A stretch of DNA of 64,000 nt from Cephalopachus bancanus (lineage: Eukaryota; Chordata; Mammalia; Primates; Tarsiidae): positions 2,604,001 to 2,668,000 of the forward strand of contig JAPVLO010000205.1 in the NCBI GenBank assembly GCA_027257055.1. Direction: 5' to 3'. Of this stretch, positions 36,420 through 46,845 are shown piece after piece. The notes beneath the pieces were generated by a model that was not told the DNA's origin, did not search any database, and saw only the letters and a list, made by a program, of their open reading frames with translations. Position 1 is the first letter of the stretch, and each line of letters starts with the position of its first letter. The position numbers and the translations under genes were made by a program.

Positions 36420-37285
36420 ATTTTTGTATCTCCTGTGAGACTGTTCTGACAACATTCAAATTATTTTATTTATACATGGAGACAAAGTAAATATATAATG
36501 ATCCCACTTGATGCATCTGTGAAAATTTTAAACCCTTTAAATGAAATGTCTACTTTGGGCTTGCAAGTATTTATAAAATTGCCATTTGATAAATCAGTTG
36601 TGCCTTTAGATTCTGAGGCACCTCAAGACTAAGTATAAATATATGGTATTTGTTTTTCACTCAAATGCATACCTGGAAATATTTTCAAATTGCCATGCTA
36701 GAAAGCTACTGAAATTGCTTTAGAAGATAGCTAGTGTACATCTACTTGGGCTAAGATAAGTAAAACAAAAACATTTATTGAGTAGAAATGTTTTATGCAA
36801 AACAATCTTATGCAAACCAAGTGTCCTCTGGTAAGATCACACATTTACCTCAGCATGTAGAGACGGCAGTCCTTCTTAATTTGTTCTTAATTCTGCTTTC
36901 AAAGGTTATGTGATATTTTAATCTTTGGAAATGCTGAAGATATATGAGTTCAAACTTGAAGACATTTTCTCGCTCAGTCTTTTAGCTTCCAAATTAATAC
37001 AGGGAATATAGAATTAGATTTGGAGAAGAGAAGCAAGATTCATGCTCTCTGGTGGTGACTGAACAGATTATTTGGAAGTCTGGATGCTTTGAGGCTTTCA
37101 GTAGGTCAAAGTTTCAGTCCTCAGAGTAAACAGTGATTGGTCAACCTGCTAGAAGCTCTACCTATGTGAAAAACAATCCTTAATACTGCCTAATATATCT
37201 GGTTATGACATATAAATTGGTGATTAAAATTTTATTTTTAAACAGTTCATTAATATAGATAAAATTGAACTAAGATTTCTGACAT
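36420..37285. other. Single-copy stretch, nothing recognised
   Basis: No recognised repeat or coding signal. Confidence 0.4.
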
Positions 37286-37925
37286 TTAACTTAAATATTA
37301 TTCACTTACTACTCATGCAGTACTTGCTGTATGCCAGGGACCAGCTTTGGTGCTGAGACCTCACAAATAGTCACACTACCCAGATTCAAAGAGTGCCATA
37401 GGTTGGATACTCCAATTAGTAGACCTTGAGGTTAAGATTTAGATGTAAGTGATTAATATTCAGTAAGTGTTTGCAGGGGAATGCAGTTAGGGAGTGGAGA
37501 AAACAGAAAATGGAAGACAAAGAAATCAGACTGTGGAGAGATTTTTGCTGAAGTTGCAAATCGAGTTTGCTTCTGTGTAAAGCTCTGGAGGACAAGTTAA
37601 TTCTCAAAGTTTGTCCTGACTATAGGCAAAGTAATAAGGCTTTTGCGCTGCTATTAGCCAGGATGAGAAGCAGTGGGGGCATGGAAGTATGGTAGTGCTG
37701 TCCAGGCACATACAGCAACTCTTATATCCTGGTGAGGAGGCTCTAGTGGCCAGGGCAGTCCTCTGAAGGGTGGCTTCTAAAGGTGTATGCCATTAGAAGC
37801 AAAGCAGGCATAGACTTGGGCAAGGTGTGCACAGAGCAGGTCAAATCATAGTACTCACTGCTAGTGCCCCACACAGAAGCAATATGTGGTGGGTCACCAG
37901 CAGTGATCACAGTAAGACATTTATG
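37286..37925. repeat. Unassigned GC-richer block, possible ancient LTR
   Basis: After an MIR/L2-like phrase ('gcagtacttgctgtatgccaggg'), a block of purine-rich sequence ('tagtagaccttgaggttaag', 'gaatgcagttagggagtggag', 'tggtgaggaggctctagtgg', 'gtgccccacacagaagc') stands out from its AT-rich flanks. It resembles old LTR or MaLR internal sequence, but no family landmark could be fixed. No coding frame. Confidence 0.3.
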
Positions 37926-39104
37926 TTCTAGAGAAAGTGATAAATCTTAAAAATGCAAATGTGATAAATGTAATAATATATGAACATGGAAGGCACAGTA
38001 GTTGCAAAGGGGGTTGGGTAACTCTGGTTGGTAAGGATGGGGGACAAGGAACACTTGAGTAGAAAAATGAAGAGAGCAACTAAATGCTAGTCTGTTTAAT
38101 GAAGTATTAAATGTGCGAATCTAGTTTGATTATTAATGCTTTTTAAAGGGAAAATTAATGTTTCATTCACCCCTCAAAGGAAGGTTTATCTTAGTTTCTT
38201 GTGTTTTCTTCTCAAGTCCCAAATTTCCCACTGAAGTAATTATTGTCCGCTAAAACCTATGAATGATTCTGTTTTAGAGAACATCATTGTCTTCCATGTC
38301 AAATGTTTCTACAGTTCTCTAAATTCATTTTGGTCTTTTGCTTTTCCTAGCCTAAATTCCTTATCTTTCTTTTTTCCTAGTATATTTTTCTGACCCAGTC
38401 AGTGAGACCATATTCTTACCTCATTCATGAGCTGCACTCCCATCAACATTTCATTCTCTTCTTGCAGCCAGAAACCACGTTATTGCCTCCTTAATTTTTT
38501 TATGAGTCTCTTTAGGCTAATATGCATGACTCAGTTCCCAAGAATAATCATTCGGGATTGAAATTTCTGGCTTCCTTTAAAAATGACATCACATAGATCA
38601 TGATCCCAGAATACAAAGCAACGTGCTCTTATTGGGAACTTCAAGTTTTCTGTTTCAAGGAGTCTGACTCAAACACCAAAGTGTGACATATAATCCAGTT
38701 CTGCCACTTGGTGTATTTTAATAAAATAATAGGTTTTAGAATAATATTTATCTAGCATAGCAATTTTAAGGAAAGTTTTAACATTAAAATAAGAATTTCA
38801 GTTATCTTGAAAAATGTGAAATGTCTCATTCTGTAAAATGTTAATTAAGTACAGTACCTTATAAATTTTGAAGTGTTTATCCTACTTTATTAATTGCCAT
38901 TTTGATTAAGAATCTCAATTAGCTGTCAGAAAATGCAATACCATAAACACATTTAATCAACCAAAATAGGTTCCTCAATAAATGTACCCAACGCTAACCC
39001 TGTCAATCATATTTTAACAATATTATTTCTTTTTTTAGTCATTTAATACCAAAGGAATTTATCAAATAAAAGAGTATCAAGTTAAATTTAAAATTAAAAG
39101 GTGT
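37926..39104. other. Single-copy stretch, nothing recognised
   Basis: No recognised repeat or coding signal. Confidence 0.4.
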
Positions 39105-39410
39105 GCCAGGCTCGGTGGCTCAGCCTGTAATCCCATGCCTTGGGAGGCTGAGGTGAGTGGATTACCTGAGCCCATGGGTTCAAGACCTGCCTGGGCAACT
39201 TGGCAAGGCCTCATCTCTACAATAAACCAAAAAAAATTAGCCAGGCATGGTAGCTCCAGCTACTTGGAAGGCTGAGGCCGAAGGATCGCTGGAGCCCAGC
39301 AGGTCGATGCTGCAGTGGCCGGGAGCGGCCAGTGCACTCCAGTCTGGGTGACAGAGTGAGACTCCAACTCAAAAAATAAAATAAAATAAAATAAAAATTA
39401 AATTAAATTA
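39105..39410 (+). mobile_element. Alu (strepsirrhine-type)
   Basis: Sense dimer from 'gccaggctcggtggctcagcctg' to 'agactccaactc' followed by a (TAAAA)n-type tail. The right-arm linker lacks about 10 bases ('cacgcctgtagt') between 'ggcatggtag' and 'ctccagctac'. The flanks 'aaattaaaag' and 'aaattaaaag' may be a TSD, but the A-rich tail blurs it. Confidence 0.96.
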
Positions 39411-39725
39411 AAAGTTGTATTTTATTTTGCTTATTTTTCATTTAAATGTAATGGGTAGTCTTTTTATTCACAAAGTTATACTTGAGCTTTTCTCATTTTA
39501 AATGCTTGTTTGTTGCTTATTCTTTCTAAAGATGTTTGACTCTTTGCTTGTGGAAATAAATTTAAAAAATTAATACTACCCTAGAAAGATAGACACAATT
39601 TCATAATGTCAGAGTCAGCATTAAAGCTCAGTAGAGTGAGATTTGCGGGGATGAGGTTAAGGGTGAGGCTGGGCTCACTAAATCTTATTCCATTCACAGT
39701 AGCCTGAGTCTTCAAGTTGTCTCTA
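39411..39725. other. AT-rich stretch, nothing recognised
   Basis: No recognised repeat or coding signal. Confidence 0.4.
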
Positions 39726-39880
39726 GAAGATAGCCAATTTTACTGAGTGATTACTAAATGAGAGTTATTTCCTTAAAAGAGTAGCTTTATATTTATAAAT
39801 GTATTTAATCTTCATAAAAACTCTAAGATCAAACTTTGGAATTATTATTTCCATTTAACAAATGTGAAAATGCTTTATAG
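39726..39880. repeat. Possible MIR/MIR3 remnant
   Basis: 'actgagtgattactaaatgag', 'atgtatttaatcttcataaaaactctaag' and 'attatttccatttaacaaatgtgaaaatg' recall the 3' part of MIR-type elements with 'cctcacaacaaccctatgagg...attatccccattttacagatgagga'. Confidence 0.45.
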
Positions 39881-40629
39881 TGATGGTTTAAAAGATTTTT
39901 ATCCCAAAGGTATATGTTCTCATATTCTCTTATCAGTAACAAGTTAGAGTGGATTATACAGATTATGAAGAAGGGAAAGTGATTGAAAACCAGGTATTTT
40001 TTCATCCAGGAAAGGAAATTTATTAGCAGGATGAGAGTAGTCAAAAGAATATTTCATTGAGGAGGCAAAGAAAAGGAAAGGATGTGAACACATGATAAAA
40101 GATTGAATATGCTTGGTGACAGTGTAAAGATGTCTTATTAATTGTTCAGTTGACAAATCAGGTCATGTGTTATGTGGCAATCACAAGTTATATAACCCTG
40201 TTCTTGTCAATTCTGCAACTAATTAATTGTGTCATCTCCAAAAAACTCTCCAGACCCCAGTTTCCTATAAAATATGTTATTGGTCTAAATTATTTCAAAT
40301 CTCTAAATTTTATGATATTCTAAATTTATGTTACTAAAGATAAACCACATTATTGTCTAGTGCATGTTTTGCATAATGTTCTCTACTATGAAATGCAAAA
40401 GAACAAATAGAGAGCACAAAGAAAAACAAAAAATAGAAAGGAAGAGAGAGGAAGGGAAGAGTAGGGAGGAGAATTCCTGTACTTCAGCTTATAATTTAGT
40501 TATCAGAACAAGGACATACACATGTTAAAATACTTTGTGAACAATTCTTGCATGGAAATGCAAGGGTCATGGTGATTTAGAAATGTATGTTTGATGTAAT
40601 AGTCTTAACCAGGACAAATGACCTGAAGG
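39881..40629. other. Single-copy stretch with a purine-rich patch
   Basis: A/G-rich patch at 40420-40470. No transposon or coding signal recognised. Confidence 0.4.
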
Positions 40630-40786
40630 AGAATAGTGACTACAGTGTAAAGAACACTGAGCTAAGAGTCAGAAAACTTGAAACAAATTCCAATTTTACT
40701 GTATTGCCTTTGGTTGGTGGAAATAGTAATAACTATTGAACATCTATTATGAATTAGGCATTTTGCTAACTACTTTATGTATTTTA
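40630..40786 (+). repeat. MIR-type remnants
   Basis: 'cagtgtaaagaacactgagctaagagtcagaaaacttg' resembles the MIR head. 'ttgaacatctattatgaattaggc' and 'gctaactactttatgtattttaataatcctc' resemble an MIR3/L2-like tail. Probably two old overlapping pieces. Confidence 0.5.
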
Positions 40787-40934
40787 ATAATCCTCAATTT
40801 TTTGGGGGGGGGTGTTGAAGTCTCACTCCATTGCCCAGGCTGGAGTGCAGTGGCAGATTCATGGCCACCCCAGAGTCGAACTGCTGGGCTCCGGTGATCC
40901 TTCTGCCTCAGCCTTCCAAGTATAATCCTTAATT
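40787..40934 (-). mobile_element. 5'-truncated Alu with imperfect 13-bp target duplication
   Basis: Antisense copy of the right arm only: 'gaagtctcactccattgcccagg' to 'cctcagccttccaag'. It sits between 'ataatcctcaatt' (40787-40799) and 'ataatccttaatt' (40922-40934), one mismatch. The expected poly-T head is replaced by T6 followed by G9 (40804-40812), an unusual tail. Confidence 0.85.
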
Positions 40935-41049
40935 CTAATGTGCCAACTTTGGAGCTTTCAAGTTTAATGATTAATTGAAAAGCAGAACTTATTTTATTTA
41001 TTTTCCCAAGAGGAACACTGTATTTGTGTTATGAGCTTTTTCATGAGTC

Positions 41050-41134
41050 CTTGCATTTAGGAAGCAATACAAGTTGAAGCAATACAAGCAATACAAGTTG
41101 TATATTCCTAAATACTTGCATTTAGGAAGCAATA
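41050..41134. repeat. Local direct repeats and hairpin
   Basis: 'cttgcatttaggaagcaata' occurs exactly at 41050-41069 and 41115-41134. Between them are three 'gcaatacaag' units, and 41108-41127 is the inverted repeat 'cctaaat-acttgc-atttagg'. This looks like replication slippage or a local template switch, not a named transposon. Confidence 0.8.
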
Positions 41135-41336
41135 ATATTAGCTAGACAGCTGATTTATTTAGTCTGCAGTGTGATGGTAACTTTCCCTGTTTAATCAGAA
41201 GAGAAAGTCAGTAGAAAGTAGCAAAGAAAGTTTTAGTATATTTTTGTCATGTTCATACCAGCTTTCAGTACCAGTAGAACGTTTTATGCCATAGACAAAC
41301 CTAGTGGTTCACAATGTTCTATTATTTGAGGGCACT

Positions 41337-41657
41337 GAAAACGGTTTTATGGCCAGGCTTGGTGACTCAGTCTGTAATCCCAGCACTTTGGGAGGCCGAG
41401 ATGAGTGGATTGCCTGAACCTGTGGGTTCGAGACCCGCCCAGGAAACTTGGCAAGACCTTGTCTCTACAATAAATAAAAAATTAGCTGGCCGTGGTAGCG
41501 CACACCTGTAGTTCCAGCTACTTGGAAGGTTGAGGAGGAAGGATCACCAGGAACCCAGTAGGTCGAGGCTGCGGTGGCTGGGAGCATGCCACTGCACTCC
41601 AGTCTGGGTGACAGTAAGTCTCCAACCCAAAAAAAAGAAAAAAAAAATGGTTTTATG
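41337..41657 (+). mobile_element. Alu, first of two in tandem
   Basis: Sense dimer, body about 41352-41643, from 'gccaggcttggtgactcagtc' to 'aagtctccaaccc' and an A-rich tail. 'aaaacggttttatg' precedes it and 'aaaatggttttatg' (41644-41657) follows, a TSD with one C/T difference. More mutated than its partner downstream. Confidence 0.96.
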
Positions 41658-41977
41658 AGCCGGGCTTGGTGGCTCAGCCTGTAATCCCATGCCTTGGGAG
41701 GCTGAGGTGAGTGGATTGCCTGAGCCCGCGGGTTTAAGACCCGCCTGGGCAACTTGGTGAGGCCTCATCTCTACAGTAAATCAAAAAATTAGCCGGGTGT
41801 GGTAGTGCGCGCCTGTAGTTCCAGCTACTTGGAAGGCTGAGGTGGAAGGATCGCCGGAGCCCAGCAGGTCGAGGCTGCAGTGGTCGGGAGCGGCCACTGC
41901 ACTCCAGTCTGGGTGACAGAGTGAGACTCCAACTCAAAAAATTTTAAAAAGTAAAAAATAAAGAAAATGGTTTTATG
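41658..41977 (+). mobile_element. Alu, second of two in tandem
   Basis: Sense dimer, body 41658-41962, 'agccgggcttggtggctcagc' to 'agactccaactc' and an A-rich tail. It is flanked by 'aaaatggttttatg' at 41644-41657 and 41964-41977. With the upstream Alu this gives three copies of the same target sequence. More CpGs are intact than in the first copy, so it is probably younger. Confidence 0.96.
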
Positions 41978-42168
41978 TTTATTTGTGGTTGTTGTTATTT
42001 TCCTCAAGAAAATGTCCAGAGTTAGAAGTAACTCACAAAATATTTTTTAAATCTTACAAAGAATCACAGCACTTATCAAATGTGCCAACCTCTGTCAAAA
42101 AAACTCCCTTCAGTATAAGCAGCTCCATTAAGTCAGTATATTTGGCACTTTCTCCCTACATGATGCGT

Positions 42169-42207
<39 letters not shown>

Positions 42208-43219
42208 ATATGTGTATATGTTTTAATTTATGAAACCAATTTATAGGCTGCATTCTTAAAAAGCTGACTACAATCCTCAGCTTTACTGAGAAGAAAAGAA
42301 GTTTGGAAATCATGAATTATACTACCAAATCTGAACGCTAATGAGCTGTGATTTACCAATAACATGCATTATTTATTAATATTGCCTTCTTTTGGCATGT
42401 AGAGAGAAGAACAGAATTGGAAAATGTTTTTGCTAATCTAGAATTTCTGATCCTTTTACACTTTGGCAACCATTGGAGAACTAAGAAATGCGTAATTGAA
42501 AAAATAAATTACAATGTTAAATTTAAGGACACAGTGCTTAGAATAAAAGTCTCAGATAATGTGAACTTGATAAGTTCATCTGTTATAAATGAAAGATCTG
42601 GCATAAATGATTAATTTTGTGACTTGTGAGACTAAAAATATTTTAAAATTCATCTAGTACCATGCAATATTATAGAGAATTAATGTACAAACTTAATCAT
42701 TGACCTGTAGAAATTAGGTATTAACATCTGCTATTATTGCACATTTTCAATCCATAAAATGTTATATTGTAGTCTTACAGCTTGAAGCTGAAACAATTCC
42801 AAAAAGCCCTCTTTCTTAAGTCTACTCTTTGGGTAGATAGTATTTGAAGTATCAAAGAATATTAGATATAGATCGGAGTAAAAGAATAGAACTAAACCTC
42901 CTGTTTACATAGAAGGGATGTGTAAAAGCAAAGAAGTTGTGATTGTCTGAGGTTATGTGTTTTTGTCTGTGGTCACATGACTTTTATTTGCTTCTTTAGG
43001 TGAATCTAAATTACTTATGAATGTCAGAGGAAAAAAAATTCTCTTTACCTCAATAGATTTGTTTTATTTCATTTATGGTATTATTGAACCAGATATTTGT
43101 ATTTTGATGTCCCAGTCATGATGTTTATATTTTTTCAAGAAACTTTCTTAATTGCATAAGATTTTCATCATATTTTATGAGTACAAGAACTGTCACTGGT
43201 ATATATGTGCAGTCATGTT
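41978..43219. other. AT-rich single-copy stretch with a (TG)n run
   Basis: Apart from the microsatellite at 42172-42204, nothing is recognised. The open frames crossing the (TG)n run (41983-42246 plus, 42128-42313 minus) translate it as Cys-Val or Thr-His repeats and are not genes. Confidence 0.45.
42172..42204. repeat. (TG)n microsatellite
   Basis: About 16 uninterrupted TG units. Confidence 0.95.
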
Positions 43220-43524
43220 AAGATTAGTGCCCGACTCGGTGGCTCAGCCTGTAATCCCGCGCCTTTGGGAGGCTGAGGTGAGTGGATTGCCCGAGCCCGC
43301 GGGTTCGCGACCTGCCTGGGCAGGCGAGACCTTATCTCTACAATAAAATCAAAAAAATTAGCCGGGTGTGGTAGCGCGTGCCTGTAATTCCGGCTACTCA
43401 GAAGGCTGAGGCGGAAGGATCACTGGAGCCCAGCAGGTCGGCTGCGGTGGCCGGGAGCGGCCACTGCACTCCAGTCTGGACGACAGAGTGAGACTCCAAC
43501 TCAAAAAAAAAAAAAAAGATTAGT
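43220..43524 (+). mobile_element. Young CpG-rich Alu with clean A-tail and 9-bp target duplication
   Basis: Sense dimer, body 43229-43515. CpG content is very high ('cccgcgcc', 'cccgagcccgcgggttcgcg', 'gtagcgcgtgcc', 'gtggccgggagcggcc'), and the A-tail of about 15 bases is almost pure. 'aagattagt' flanks it (43220-43228, 43516-43524). Together these mark one of the most recent insertions here. A short stretch is missing in 'gcctgggcaggcgagacc' (no 'aacttgg'). Confidence 0.97.
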
Positions 43525-44395
43525 TACTTAAAAATAGCTAAGACATAAAATAACTAGATAATCCAGGAAAATAAATAAATTAAAAGCTACTTAAATTTGT
43601 TAAAATATGCATTTTTAAAATAAACATTTTTAACAAGTAAAATTCTGTATTTTCTTGCAATATTCTTATTAAGATATTATTGATTACTTTCCTCAAATAT
43701 GAAAAATTGTTGGTTATTTTCCCAAATATAAATCTGATATGCAGATATCAATTTTAATTTATAAGCAGTGAACATTAAAGCTAGATTAACATCATGCTGG
43801 TTTTATTTTTCATATCCTTTTAATTGAAAATAAAGTGAGCTAGCAGTCAAGGTGAATAATGTCCATAGACATGTGCACCTGTGTTTTGTGGCTGAATTTA
43901 TTTACATTCACATTAACTGATTAATTCCTGCCAAGCAGTTTTACATTCATCAATTATTTATAAAAATGTCTCATTGTATTTGTCATATATTTATCAGTGT
44001 GAATGACAAGGTGGCTATTCTAATATGCTGCTGTTTTACTGTAGTTAAAATTAATGAAAAGCTGTTAATATTTGTGAAGCTATGAAGAAAAGGCTACTTA
44101 ATTCCTTTTAGGCAGAACTAACCAAAATAAGAGCTTTCCTAAGTAAACATTTGGTTTTGTTTTTAATTTAACTATCTAAATTCACTTGTATAATAAACCC
44201 TAATTGAATAATAATGGTAGTTGCTGTGATACAAAAAGTGAAAAGCACATAAACCTGTTTGAAATTGGTTTAACATATTAGCACAAAGACACCTAAACAC
44301 ATCATTTCCGTGAAGTGTGATAGTCACTGAAACCTTACTCACTTAGCACGTAATGTGTGCCAGCTCTGTTTTTACTAGTTTTTTGCCTCGTTTAC
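43525..44395. other. AT-rich single-copy stretch
   Basis: Nothing recognised. Confidence 0.4.
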
Positions 44396-44520
44396 TCCTT
44401 TAGGTGTGGATTCAATTACTCTCTCCATTTTATAGAAAGTGGCTGCCTGGAGTGAATGTGTAACTTGCCTAAGGACACACAATTAGTTACTTGTGGAGCT
44501 GAGGTTTTAACCAAATAGCC
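44396..44520 (-). repeat. MIR (MIRb-like) remnant
   Basis: Antisense MIR: 'ttactctctccattttatagaaagtggctg', 'gtgtaacttgcctaaggacacacaattagttacttgtggagctgagg'. Confidence 0.65.
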
Positions 44521-45677
44521 TGAGACTCACCCAGAAAAAAAGGGATACATGATATTCAGTTATAGCAGATAAATTATGCTCCATTACAGCTGGAGGGAAA
44601 AAAAAGAGTAAGCATGTGCTAGTTAAGGACTGCACAGTGATGGAAAGAAAAGGGGGAGTGGTGAGAGGAGGGATGAGAACAATTAGAAAGCTTTTGTTTT
44701 TTCTTTTTATTATAAAGATGTGGGGTAATATTCAGGGTTAGGTAGGCAAACGTTGATTATGCAGGTACCCTTGTTGATGAGGTATGCCCTTCCCTCCCTT
44801 AGCGGTTTCCATCAACTGCCAATCCCAACCCCGCTCCCCTGACAGTTTCCCACCACTGCCAATCGCTTTCTTATAGTATTATAATTGTTCAAGGTCTGCT
44901 TATGAGTGAAAACATATGGTACTCTGTTTTTTGTTTCTGTGATAGATCACTGAGTATGATCGACTCTAAATCCATCCAAGTTGCTGCGAAGTTCATATGG
45001 TTGACCTTCTTTATGGCTGCATAATATTCCATTGTGTATATATACCACATTTTTTTAATCCAGTCCAGCTTCGTTGGGCAATATGGTTGCTTCCAGGTTT
45101 TTGCTGTTGTGAATAGAGCTGCAAAAAAATATATGAATGTACGTATCTTTTTTGTAGAATGATTTGCGTTCCTCCAGGTATATTCCCAATAGGGGAATTG
45201 CTGGATCATATAGAAGGTCAATTTCTAGTTCTTTCAGAAACTCCCACACTGTCTTCCAAAGAGGTTGCATTCCCACCAGCAGTGCAGAAAGTTCCTTTTT
45301 CTCTGCATCCTTGCAAGCATCTGTGGCTGTTTGTTTTATTAATGATGGCTGTTCTTTCTGGGGTTAGGTGGTATCTCCATGTGGTTTCGATTTGCATTTC
45401 TCTGGTGATGAGTGAGGCTAAGCACTTTTTCATGTGTCTGTTGGCTGTCCATATATCTTCTTTTGAGAAGTGTCTGTTCATGTCTTTTGCCCACTTTATA
45501 ATGAGTCTGTTTGGTTTTTTTCCTTTCAGCGCGTTTGAGTTCCTTGAAGATCCTAGATGTTAGGCCTTTGTCAGATATACAGTTGGCAAATATTGTTTCT
45601 CATTCTGTGGGCTGTCTCCCTGCTCTCTTGATGGTTTCTCTTGCTTTGCAAAAGCTCGTTAGTTTGATGAAGTTCCA

Positions 45678-46014
45678 TTTGTTTATCTTATTTCTTTTCT
45701 TTTCTTTTTATTATTATTTTTTTTTGAGTTGGAGTCTCACTCTGTCGCCCAGACTGGAGTGGCCACTCCCGGTCACCACAGCCTTGACCTCCTGGGCTCC
45801 GGCAATCCTTCCGCCTCAGCCTTCTGAGTAGCTGGAATTACAGGCGTGTGCTACCACACCCAGCTAATTTTTTTTTGATTTATTTTAGAGATGAGGTCTC
45901 GCTGCCCAGGCGGGTCTCGAACTCGCAGGCTCAGGCAATCCACTCACGTCAGCCTCCCAAAGGCGCGGGATTACAGGCTGAGCCACCGAGCCTGGTTTGT
46001 TTATCTTATTTCTT
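45678..46014 (-). mobile_element. Alu inserted in L1, exact 19-bp target duplication
   Basis: Antisense dimer, body about 45697-45995, with a T-rich head broken by C and A. 'gagttggagtctcactctgtcgcc' opens it and 'gctgagccaccgagcctgg' closes it. About 12 bases around 'gtgcagtggccgct' are shortened. 'tttgtttatcttatttctt' is repeated exactly at 45678-45696 and 45996-46014, and is L1 sequence. Confidence 0.97.
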
Positions 46015-46050
46015 AAGGTATGGGCATCTTATTTCTTAAGGTATGGGCAT
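46005..46050. repeat. 23-bp perfect tandem duplication
   Basis: The 23 bases at 46005-46027 (starting 'cttatttcttaagg' and ending 'tgggcat') are repeated exactly at 46028-46050. The unit overlaps the 3' copy of the Alu TSD. It is absent from the homologous L1 at 21.27 kb. Confidence 0.9.
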
Positions 46051-46845
46051 TTAGAGTACTGAATAGGAATTGGTTGCCAGTTCCAATTTCCTTAAGGGAA
46101 TTTCCTGCATTTTCTAAGATTCTTATAGTTTGAGGTTTTATGTTTAGGTCTTTGATCCATTTAGATTTAATTTTTGTGTAGGGTGATAGGTAGGGTTCTG
46201 TTTCAATCTTCTGTGTATGATCAGCCAGTTTTCCTAGCACCATTTACTGAATAGGCTCTCTTCTCCTCAGCGGTTGTTGTTGGAGGCTTTGTCAAAGATG
46301 AGTTGGTTGAGAAATTGAATCTCTATCCTGTTCCATGGGTCTATGTGTCTGTTCTTGTGCCAATACCAGACTGTTTTAATGCTATATTCTTACAGTAAAG
46401 TTTGAAGTCTGAAAGTGTAAAACCCCCTGCGTTGTTTCTTTTGCTGAGGATTGTTTTGGCTATTTGTGGTCATTTATGTTTCCATATGAATTTCTGTATT
46501 GTCATTTCCAGATCTGAGAATAATGATGTTGGTAACTTAATGGGTATTGTGTTGAATCTGTAGATTGCCTTTGGTAGGATGGACATCTTAACAATGTTGA
46601 TTCTTCCTATACATGAGCATGGAATATTTTTTCATTTGTATCTTGTTGGATTTCTTTGAGCATTGTTTTGTAGTTCTCACTGTACAGCTCTTTCACTTCT
46701 CTGGTTAGGAAGATGCCAAGGTATTTTTTTTTGTGTGTGGTTATTTTGAATGGTATTGTGCCTGTAATTTGGGCTCTGCCTGCTTGTTGTTGGTGTATAA
46801 GAATGTAACTGTCTTTTGCACATTTGTTTTGTACACTGAGACTTT

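Larger units (their letters stand above)
44889..46845 (-). pseudogene. L1 ORF2 C-terminal remnant
   Basis: Minus-strand fragments read as ORF2 C-terminus: 44889-45221 ('MWYIYTMEYYAAIKK', 'SIILSDLSQKQKTEYHMF'), 45055-45276 ('[16 protein letters not shown]'), 45218-45481 ('[20 protein letters not shown]'), 46013-46243 near the thumb region. Frameshifts separate them, and the Alu at 45.7 kb interrupts. Inactive. Confidence 0.85.

Noticed and set aside
41337..41977. CRISPR-like or satellite array
   Set aside because: The three spaced repeats are TSD copies around two Alus, in a vertebrate context. No regular repeat-spacer structure exists anywhere in the window.
41983..42313. Cys-Val and Thr-His repeat peptides
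   Set aside because: Translation of the (TG)n microsatellite on either strand.
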